Assembly: GCA_001789205.1 (NCBI GenBank)
Contig: MFYT01000047.1
Span: forward strand, 1 to 48,395
From: Candidatus Raymondbacteria bacterium RIFOXYA2_FULL_49_16
Lineage (GTDB): Bacteria; Fibrobacterota; OXYB2-FULL-49-7; XYB2-FULL-49-35
Direction of reading: 5' to 3'
Length of the DNA stretch: 48,395 bases
In this document: one piece after another, positions 43,262-48,395 of the stretch
How the letters are laid out: the number at the start of each line of letters is the position of its first letter
Numbering within the stretch: the first letter of the stretch is position 1
Made by a program: the position numbers and the translations under genes
Notes under the pieces: generated by a model
Databases searched by the model: none
What the model saw: only the letters and a program-made list of their open reading frames with translations
Told to the model about the DNA's origin: nothing

Positions 43262-43295
43262 ATCCCCTTGTAGAAATGCAGGGGGATTATTGTTT
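43262..43295 (+). terminator. Terminator after the zinc-ribbon gene
   Basis: ATCCCC (43262) pairs with GGGGAT (43282) across a 14-nt loop, followed by TATTGTTTG. The stem is short but GC-rich. It separates the cargo from the HTH pair. Confidence 0.55.
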
Positions 43296-43369
43296 GTAGT
43301 CATCACCCCTCCGTTCTAATTGTCGCTGATCAGATTTATTATCCTTCACGACAAAAATGCGTCGAGCTA

Positions 43370-43399
43370 TTGAAATTAGGTACCAGGTGCTGGTATAAT
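43370..43399 (+). promoter_or_regulatory. Promoter with a perfect palindrome in the spacer
   Basis: TTGAAA (43370-43375), 18 bp, TATAAT (43394-43399) is a very good sigma70-type promoter for the HTH pair. Its spacer contains TACCAGGTGCTGGTA (43381-43395), a perfect 6-bp inverted repeat with a 3-bp centre, well placed for autorepression. Confidence 0.75.
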
Positions 43400-43444
43400 A
43401 TTGTATAGGAAGGCTGGCAGACAGCTATCCACACAGGAGGATTT

Positions 43445-43642
43445 ATGGAACAAACGTTATACGGGGTTGGGGAAATCTGTCATCTGACAGGCATATGCAC
43501 CGCTACAATCAACAGGTATCGCAAGTTGGGACTGGTCAAAGCCACAACGGTCCTGGGTAAACGACATCTATTCAATCAGGCTGGTTTTGAGACCATTAAA
43601 AAGCTATATGCCGACAACCAAGACAGACTGAGGGGGAAGTAA
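43445..43642 (+). CDS. MerR-like small HTH protein, 65 aa
   Basis: 'GVGEICHLTGICTATINRYRKLGLVKATTVLGKRHLF' is an HTH_17/MerR-type DNA-binding fold, and 'AGFETIKKLYADNQ' the following helix. AGGAGG precedes the ATG. The next gene overlaps by one base (TAATG). With its strong promoter and spacer palindrome it is a likely autorepressor or directionality factor at the element's right end. Confidence 0.72.
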   Translation: MEQTLYGVGEICHLTGICTATINRYRKLGLVKATTVLGKRHLFNQAGFETIKKLYADNQDRLRGK

Positions 43643-43863
43643 TGACCCTCAAAGAAAAATTAAGTCCTGCTGCAGAATCATTCTCTGCTGAGGAAATATC
43701 CCAGGAATTGGACATCCCTATCGAGATGATCCATAAGATGAAAAAAGTGGGCGTAATAACACCCACACAGACGAGTAACGATAATTACTCATACCAGACC
43801 GTTAAATTCATAGAAGGGTATTGGAGTGCCAATGCCGCGAAAATGTTAAGCGTGAAGCCTTGA
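43642..43863 (+). CDS. Second small HTH protein, 73 aa
   Basis: 'FSAEEISQELDIPIEMIHKMKKVGVITPTQTSND' followed by 'YSYQTVKFIEGYW' again reads as a MerR-like winged helix, distinct in sequence from the preceding one. Coupled by TAATG. Together they may form a two-component regulatory switch. Confidence 0.65.
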   Translation: MTLKEKLSPAAESFSAEEISQELDIPIEMIHKMKKVGVITPTQTSNDNYSYQTVKFIEGYWSANAAKMLSVKP

Positions 43864-43990
43864 TCTCCGAGAGGTGCGGTGTCTTTAGGGATTCCCATTG
43901 AGCCCGTCTTTGCCCTGTCGCACAATCCAGGGTTATAAAGGCACCGTACCTTTTTACTCAAGACTGCCAACTATGGTGCGTGCAAAATAG

Positions 43991-44080
43991 AGGTGCAGTT
44001 GTTTTTGAAAAGGGGTCTTGGCTCCTTGATCCCTTGCATCAATCCTGTTTAAAAACCAGGATTCGAAGACAACTGCGCCT
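43991..44080 (+). ncRNA. Candidate three-way-junction RNA at the element's right end
   Basis: The outer 12-bp stem AGGTGCAGTTGT with ACAACTGCGCCT (one G-T pair) encloses two hairpins: GGGGTC with GATCCC (44012, 44028) and AATCCTG with CAGGATT (44041, 44057). CATTTATTTTTCC follows. No open frame is present. The three nested helices in 90 nt are unlikely to be accidental, but no family is recognised. Confidence 0.5.
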
Positions 44081-44244
44081 CATTTATTTTTCCATCAGGC
44101 CAAGTATTGAGACAGAACATCCTTACTGTGTACAGCACAGAACAGGAAGGTTTGAACCTCTATCTTAATTTCGCCCCATGAAAATGGAGGACATCGGTGC
44201 GCGTACCGGGTTGCTGTATTTTATTTACTAAAAGGAATTGCCAG

Positions 44245-44270
44245 GTCTCCAAGAATGTCTCCAAGAGTTT
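44245..44270 (+). repeat. Right arm-type integrase site candidates
   Basis: GTCTCCAAGA at 44245 and GTCTCCAAGAGTT at 44257, spaced 12 bp, copy the doubled motif near the left end (23579, 23590; spaced 11 bp). Same orientation on both sides. Confidence 0.6.
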
Positions 44271-44398
44271 GTGATTTGAAGTGATTTTGGATGACAACTG
44301 ATGACAACCGGATACTTGACCCATGACTTTGGCTTTGCTTCTAATCCATTAGTTTTTGTATCTTTATGACAGCAGTTGCTACTGAATGACAAATAAGT

Positions 44399-44438
44399 GC
44401 GGGAGTAACTCAGTGGTAGAGTTCCACCTTCCCAAGGT
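44399..44438 (+). repeat. attR core (5' half of intact tRNA-Gly)
   Basis: Identical over 40 bp to attL at 23458-23497. The crossover must lie within this segment, which ends just past the anticodon loop. Confidence 0.93.
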
Positions 44439-44473
44439 GGCTGTCGCGGGTTCAAATCCCGTTTCCCGCTCCA
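44399..44473 (+). tRNA. tRNA-Gly (anticodon CCC), CCA encoded
   Basis: A complete cloverleaf: acceptor GCGGGAG with TTCCCGC, D arm, anticodon stem CCACC/GGTGG with loop TTCCCAA (anticodon CCC at 44431-44433), TTCAAAT T-loop, discriminator T (44470) and encoded CCA. It is regenerated by the element: the 5' half and upstream DNA come from the element side, the 3' half from the host. A strong terminator hairpin follows. Confidence 0.95.
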
Positions 44474-44516
44474 ATATAAATCCCCTGCAGCCAACGGGTT
44501 GCAGGGGATTTATATT
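44473..44516. terminator. Perfect 17-bp stem-loop after tRNA-Gly
   Basis: AATATAAATCCCCTGCA and TGCAGGGGATTTATATT pair perfectly around a 10-nt loop; TTATT follows. It is the tRNA terminator. A decayed copy occurs at about 45099-45150. Confidence 0.85.
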
Positions 44517-44538
44517 ATTAGACGTTCTTGAGTGGTTA

Positions 44539-44856
44539 TCAGACTGTGATAAGCGCACCGGATTTGGCATACTGAACGGTGAGTAGGGAATTATTCTCCC
44601 ATTCCTCGGTCGTCAGCGCCCGGGTTTCAATAGGTTCAAACACCTCGTAGAGCGCTTTTGACATGAGCTCGATTCTCTGCCAATGATTCAGCTTCCGAAA
44701 CGAATTAGAGACAACAACAACGTCGATATCACTGCCTTCAGTCTGGGTTCCTGCTGCATAGGAGCCGAAAAGAACCATTCTGGCGACAATAACACCATGC
44801 GCTTCAAGTGAGGCCTTAAATCGCCGTAAAATATTTAAAGCTGTTTCTTTATCCAT
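44539..44856 (-). CDS. MNT-type nucleotidyltransferase (antitoxin-like)
   Basis: 105 residues. 'MVLFGSYAAGTQTEGSDIDVVVVS' contains the GSxxxG...DxD motif of the minimal nucleotidyltransferase superfamily. In HEPN-MNT modules this enzyme AMPylates the HEPN toxin (family knowledge). It follows the truncated HEPN gene directly (stop TGA abuts ATG). It could still be intact while its partner is broken. Confidence 0.85.
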   Translation of the reverse strand: MDKETALNILRRFKASLEAHGVIVARMVLFGSYAAGTQTEGSDIDVVVVSNSFRKLNHWQRIELMSKALYEVFEPIETRALTTEEWENNSLLTVQYAKSGALITV

Positions 44857-45021
44857 TCAAGGGTTTCCTGTGTATTGGATCTTATGGAATCCGAATGCTT
44901 TCTCAACAGCCATGTGACACATGAGTACGGCATAGACATTCCGGCCGCTTTTACGCATGGCATCGGCGCTTTCCAGATCATATTGGGCTTGAGTCAACCA
45001 TTCATAAACTATTTTCTCCAT
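44857..45021 (-). pseudogene. Truncated HEPN-domain toxin remnant
   Basis: A 54-codon frame, 'MEKIVYEWLTQAQYDLESAD...' then 'NVYAVLMCHMAVEKAFG', is the first half of a HEPN domain (consensus WLxxAxxDLxxAxxL...CxxAxEKxLK). It then ends with HKIQYTGNP and a stop, abutting the MNT gene. Full HEPN proteins are about 110-130 residues; the C-terminal part with the RX4-6H RNase motif is missing. So the toxin is probably inactive. Confidence 0.75.
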
Positions 45022-45060
45022 ACATCAAAAATATAAATCCTGGAGGGGTTCAACTGCCAT

Positions 45061-45150
45061 AGGTGGCTGTCGCTGGTTCAAATCCCGTTTCCCGCTCCAA
45101 TATAAATTCCCTGCAGCCAGCCAAAGGGTTGCAGGGGACTCTTGTTATAG
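45061..45150 (+). pseudogene. Decayed tRNA-Gly 3' half and terminator copy
   Basis: From 45061 the sequence repeats the tRNA-Gly 3' half (AGGTGGCTGTCG..., T arm with one change, GCTGGTTC for GCGGGTTC, then CCCGCTCCA). It continues into a degenerate copy of the downstream terminator (AATATAAATTCCCTGCA, right arm broken). No 5' half is present. This is the scar expected from displacement of the original 3' half by an earlier integration. Confidence 0.85.
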
Positions 45151-45302
45151 ATAAAGTGTGAATATAGGCTAGAATGTCCTCCAATGTTCCCCGTCATACG
45201 CAAGAATATTTGAACTAATAATCTCTATCTGCCTACTAATGGATTGAAATGCAAATCGACAATAACCATTTATAAAGTTCATGGCCACATCAAAGGAGAC
45301 CC

Positions 45303-47612
45303 ATGTTTAAGTTCAATACCTGCGCTCTGCTTGTTCTATTATTTATGTGCAACGTCTTTTCCTACGGATACATCAGAATTGGCAATGTTCGTGAAAGCTG
45401 GAATACGTGGGAAGCCAAAATCGATACCCTAAAAATCAGCATTTCTGAACAGGATCTGATATGTCGCGTCTGGGAGGAATTCACCCTCCGCGACCCCGCG
45501 CCCGACAGTTCCCAAACCGGCGATTCCCTGGAACTGCAGGCATATTTGCGCCTGCCCGAAAATAGCGCAGTTGACTCCCTCTATCTGTGGATAAACGATA
45601 AACCGGAACCCGGGCTTCTGATGTCCGCATCTTCGGCGACCGCCATTTACGAAAGCATTGTCAAACGCAGGAAAGACCCGGCTATTTTGACCACCTACGG
45701 AGGAAATGATTATTACCTCAGGATATTCCCGTTCATGCCCGGGCAAAGCAGAAAGGTGCGCATCGCTTTCCACTGCGCCATGAATTCAAAATCCACGTCA
45801 AAAAACATCCGTTTCCCCATGGATTTTGTTGATACAGTGGGGCATTTCGAACTGACGGTAAAGTCCAGCAGGTATTACGGCTCATTCCCGGTCCTGGACG
45901 AACCTCAACTGGCCCTGCAACGTATTTTGGGCAAACCCCTTACCAAGGGCGTATCTGCAAATCGGACAAATTTTCCGCAGAATTATCTCCAGGTTTCGTG
46001 GGGACCTTGGCCAACGGACAACACTGTTTCCAGCTGTTATTCAACGGACAATAAGGGCATGGGGTATTTTTCCCTGCTCCTGGATCCGTTTTCACTGCTG
46101 GGAATGAAAGACCGCGCCAACATCAGCCTGTCGGTGGCATGGACCCCTTCCATGGTGGAGACGTGGAATGGCGGTACCACCTACGCAACGACCTATTCGG
46201 AGTATTTTGAGGGTGAACGCAGGGCCTTGCATGACTTTATCACCAATTCCCTTACCCAGGGAGACAAATTCACTCTATGCTATGCGGGTGCCACGCTTAC
46301 AAGTTTTTCAACAGAATTGGTCTTTGCCTCAGATAAAAACAAACTGGACGCTTGTACGTTTATCGACGGCTGCAAGCCTATTTATTATACTTATTCCTAT
46401 TCCTATTATTATGACAATCTTGGAAATTACCATTACAGGCCAGTACCACCGCCTCCGGGTAGAAATTGGCTTAGCGCTCTATACCACGCGTTCGAAAGTT
46501 TTAAATCCTCCGACCTTCAGCCGGTCGTCCTTGTTCTGGACAAGGGAAATCCATATTATTATAGTGAAAATCGACCCGCGGTTTCGGCTCTTGACTCAAC
46601 CACCACAGCCATCAGCCTTCACAACGATCATGGCGCGGTAATGTATGTCATCACCAGTTATTCCCGGCTCGCATTGTACAAAAATCTTATAAACCGTTTT
46701 GGCGGACGCGTGGTCCAATCCTGGGCCGGGGACGACATGGAAACCCGTCTTGCAGATCTAACACCCGATATTTTCTCCGTGCCACTGACTTCGCTGGCTA
46801 TCCAGGTGACTTCCTCGGGCAACAACCCCTGTCTCGACATACTGGGCATACCGCAGTCACGCATTCCCTGGAACAGCCGCGTCCTGCTTTCCGGTCGCAC
46901 AGCACTCACGGACATACTGAATATCAGCCTGGCCGGAGAGTCCAATGGCGCCTATGTGTCAGCATTTCAGAGCATCAGCGTCAACGCAATCCCCGATCGC
47001 TCTCCGGAAAAGATATGGGCACTCAACAAAGTAAACAACTCGCCCTATTCTTATTACGGCAGCTATGGCAGCGATGCGGATGAGATGGCCGCATTCAGCC
47101 TGCAACACAATGTTCTCACCCGATACTCCGCGCTTCTGGCGCTTGAGCCGGGAATGGATACAGCCTTCGCAGCTAGTGAACAAAACACGTCCAATAGTTG
47201 GGGTATCAGGACCACATCAATGGCGTCTTCTGATGTTGTGGCCTTCAGTCTCGCCCCCGGCGTAACTTCTTCAGGTGGTAGTACGGATTTCCCCGATATC
47301 ATTAAGGCGGAAAAGCAGGTTCAGCACAGCGAAATCGCCCCTCACATTTCCGCAACGCCAAACCCCTTTACCATGACAACAAGGATCACTATTGAAGCAG
47401 ATAAAAATACCGCTGCGCCGGCTGCCATCTCCATTTATGACATTACCGGTAAAAAAGTCCATTCATTCAATATCCATAAGGGAGTGGAAGGCTGGCTCAC
47501 GGTGGTCTGGAACGGCTGCAGCGGCAATGGCAGCCGGCTTCCCCAGGGCATATATCTGCTTAAAGTAAGAATGGCCAATAAAATGCTTACTCATAAGGTT
47601 ATTTTGATGTAA
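45303..47612 (+). CDS. Secreted VIT-domain protein with T9SS-type C-terminal domain
   Basis: 769 residues. Signal peptide 'FNTCALLVLLFMCNVFSYG'. A VIT domain (about 38-165, 'RVWEEFTLRDPAPDS', 'LQAYLRLPENSAVDSLYLWIND', 'ATAIYESIVKRRKDPAIL'). The middle region has a VWA-like layout, but the MIDAS DxSxS motif is not visible. The C-terminus (about 680-769), 'ATPNPFTMTTRITIEAD', 'ISIYDITGKKVHSF', 'GIYLLKVRMANKMLTHKVIL', is a type IX secretion sorting domain of type A. AAAGGAGA precedes the ATG. Probably cleaved and anchored at the surface via T9SS. Transcribed toward the CsgG-PEGA gene. Confidence 0.88.
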   Translation: MFKFNTCALLVLLFMCNVFSYGYIRIGNVRESWNTWEAKIDTLKISISEQDLICRVWEEFTLRDPAPDSSQTGDSLELQAYLRLPENSAVDSLYLWINDKPEPGLLMSASSATAIYESIVKRRKDPAILTTYGGNDYYLRIFPFMPGQSRKVRIAFHCAMNSKSTSKNIRFPMDFVDTVGHFELTVKSSRYYGSFPVLDEPQLALQRILGKPLTKGVSANRTNFPQNYLQVSWGPWPTDNTVSSCYSTDNKGMGYFSLLLDPFSLLGMKDRANISLSVAWTPSMVETWNGGTTYATTYSEYFEGERRALHDFITNSLTQGDKFTLCYAGATLTSFSTELVFASDKNKLDACTFIDGCKPIYYTYSYSYYYDNLGNYHYRPVPPPPGRNWLSALYHAFESFKSSDLQPVVLVLDKGNPYYYSENRPAVSALDSTTTAISLHNDHGAVMYVITSYSRLALYKNLINRFGGRVVQSWAGDDMETRLADLTPDIFSVPLTSLAIQVTSSGNNPCLDILGIPQSRIPWNSRVLLSGRTALTDILNISLAGESNGAYVSAFQSISVNAIPDRSPEKIWALNKVNNSPYSYYGSYGSDADEMAAFSLQHNVLTRYSALLALEPGMDTAFAASEQNTSNSWGIRTTSMASSDVVAFSLAPGVTSSGGSTDFPDIIKAEKQVQHSEIAPHISATPNPFTMTTRITIEADKNTAAPAAISIYDITGKKVHSFNIHKGVEGWLTVVWNGCSGNGSRLPQGIYLLKVRMANKMLTHKVILM

Positions 47613-47744
47613 AAAGTTGGACGATTGCAGATTTAAATCAGGCTCTGTCCCACCTGACAAAGATTGCCTATTGTTGTATTTAAACGGGCACTACTGTTCT
47701 GATCCAACAACACACCCCTGGAATATGGTATATTTCTTTTGCCT

Positions 47745-48395
47745 ATGCGATTACTCCTTTTTATCATTCTCGCACTTTCCACGCTGCTTTCCGGAGAGTC
47801 CAAACCAAACATCGCTGTCATGGACCTGTCTGGTTCAGGATTGACCTCGTCTGATCTGACAACCCTCACCAACCGTCTGCGCACCGAACTCTTCGAGACC
47901 GAACGGTTTACCGTTGTGGAGCGCGGCCAAATGGAAACCATCCTTAAAGAACAGGGGTTCCAGCAAACAGGCTGTACAGATGCCGCGTGCGCGGTCGAGG
48001 CGGGCCAATTGCTCAACGTGGACCTTATCATCCTAGGCAGTATCGACAGAATCAGCAGGGTCTACTCAATCAACATTCGGGCGGTCAGCGTCAAAGACGG
48101 GGCAATAGCAAAAAACGTAAAAAATGATCTTGTCGACGCTGATGTGGAAGACCTTATGCTGAAAGGCCTTCGCAATGCGGCCCGCAAGCTGGCAGGCTTG
48201 GACACGCTGGAGCAAAGCTCCACTCCTATCGAACTCAGGGGTAAAAAAGTGGTCAAATTCAAAACCTATAAAAGCGGGGACGCAGGGTCCCTAACCATTA
48301 CCGTAACACCCGCGGATGCCGGAATATTCGTGGACGATTCCTCGTACGGCACAGGCAACATGGTGGTTGATTATGTGCCCGTGGGTCCGCACACT
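47745..48395 (+). CDS. CsgG/LpoB-like protein with PEGA domain, 3' end outside window
   Basis: Open to the window edge (217 codons). Signal peptide 'MRLLLFIILALSTLLSG', then 'NIAVMDLSGSGLTSSDL', 'RFTVVERGQMETILKEQGFQ' and 'LLNVDLIILGSIDRISRVYSIN', the CsgG-like core. From about residue 185 'LTITVTPADAGIFVDDSSYG' is the start of a PEGA domain. It is the chromosomal relative of the CsgG-like gene at 40199-40810 in the element. Envelope location; the exact role is not known. The ribosome binding site is weak. Confidence 0.82.
   Translation, partial: MRLLLFIILALSTLLSGESKPNIAVMDLSGSGLTSSDLTTLTNRLRTELFETERFTVVERGQMETILKEQGFQQTGCTDAACAVEAGQLLNVDLIILGSIDRISRVYSINIRAVSVKDGAIAKNVKNDLVDADVEDLMLKGLRNAARKLAGLDTLEQSSTPIELRGKKVVKFKTYKSGDAGSLTITVTPADAGIFVDDSSYGTGNMVVDYVPVGPHT

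Larger units (their letters stand above)
43864..44398. other. Right-end non-coding region of the element
   Basis: 535 bp without a gene. It contains a hairpin (GCACCGTA at 43941 with TATGGTGC at 43972, 8 bp with one G-T pair), the three-way-junction RNA candidate (43991-44080), arm-like repeats (44245-44269), and the upstream DNA that must now supply the tRNA-Gly promoter. I see no clear -10/-35 pair for the tRNA. Confidence 0.55.
23458..44438. mobile_element. About 21-kb integrative element inserted in tRNA-Gly(CCC)
   Basis: Boundaries are set by a 40-bp identical direct repeat (23458-23497 and 44399-44438), which is the 5' half of tRNA-Gly through the anticodon arm. A tyrosine recombinase gene is adjacent to the left repeat, and GTCTCCA arm-like repeats flank both ends. 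Contents: integrase, excisionase-like protein, C5 methyltransferase, primase-like protein, a putative DPBB RNA polymerase operon (DUF932, SpoVG, nuclease), and a cargo block. I saw no structural phage genes, no relaxase and no type IV secretion genes, so it may be a satellite, mobilisable island or plasmid-like element. Confidence 0.88.

Noticed and set aside
23458-44438. Complete prophage
   Set aside because: No terminase, portal, capsid, tail or lysis genes were recognised in 21 kb.
23458-44438. Integrative conjugative element
   Set aside because: No relaxase, coupling protein or VirB4-like ATPase was recognised.
23458-44438. CRISPR array
   Set aside because: No regularly spaced direct repeats with unique spacers were seen; the Cas4-like nuclease has no Cas neighbours.
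44857-45021. Intact HEPN toxin
   Set aside because: It is only 54 codons, ends mid-domain and lacks the RX4-6H region.

Overview
The window looks like a chromosome segment from a Gram-negative bacterium of the FCB group, most likely Fibrobacterota/Chitinispirillia-like (inference). The reasons are several very large secreted or lipid-anchored proteins built from FN3, Ig-like, LamG, VWA and VIT modules; one protein with a type IX secretion-type C-terminal domain; CsgG/LpoB-like envelope proteins; and many lipoproteins. About 21 kb in the middle is an integrated element.

Chromosome, left part (1-23.4 kb). Two giant secreted-protein genes diverge from an AT-rich intergenic region (5842-6255). 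They are followed by a DUF218 membrane protein and a forward run of nucleotide-sugar dehydrogenase, rsfS, argS and a PfkB kinase. Next is a reverse operon of NagB-like deaminase, PfkB kinase (frameshifted in an A8 run) and PIG-L deacetylase, divergent from a GntR-LacI type regulator with a 31-bp palindrome between them. This set fits amino-sugar catabolism: de-N-acetylation, phosphorylation and deamination. A metallophosphoesterase, a lytic transglycosylase lipoprotein and a DUF350 protein complete this part.

Integrated element (about 23458-44438). It is bounded by a 40-bp direct repeat that is the 5' half of tRNA-Gly(CCC). The complete tRNA is at the right end and the orphan 5' half at the left, next to a tyrosine recombinase. 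Paired GTCTCCA repeats near both ends look like integrase arm sites. The left arm carries integrase, an excisionase-like HTH protein, a C5-cytosine methyltransferase, a small Cys-motif protein, a primase-like Cys-cluster protein and an IS630 transposase N-terminal fragment. The centre is a forward operon headed by the most striking gene, 28940-31165. It encodes a 741-aa protein with the hallmarks of a single-chain double-psi beta-barrel RNA polymerase (cellular RdRP/YonO/QDE-1 superfamily): a DCDGD catalytic loop, a DGMGYI motif and a downstream KGTL motif. It is followed by small proteins, a DUF932 protein, a zinc ribbon, SpoVG, a 164-aa protein and a PD-(D/E)XK nuclease. Three hairpin-plus-T-tract structures lie directly before genes in this operon. 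The right arm is cargo: a P-loop protein with a nuclease-like protein, a CsgG-like protein with a 1239-aa lipoprotein bearing seven C-terminal repeats, a lipoprotein/TPR/zinc-ribbon group, two small HTH proteins and two candidate structured RNAs. No capsid, terminase, tail or conjugation genes were seen.

Right flank (44.4-48.4 kb). Just past the intact tRNA are a MNT nucleotidyltransferase and a truncated HEPN gene. A decayed second copy of the tRNA-Gly 3' half and its terminator follows, which suggests an older integration at the same tRNA. The window ends with a VIT/T9SS secreted protein and a CsgG-PEGA protein that runs off the edge.

All functions are inferred by reading the sequence; no database search was possible.
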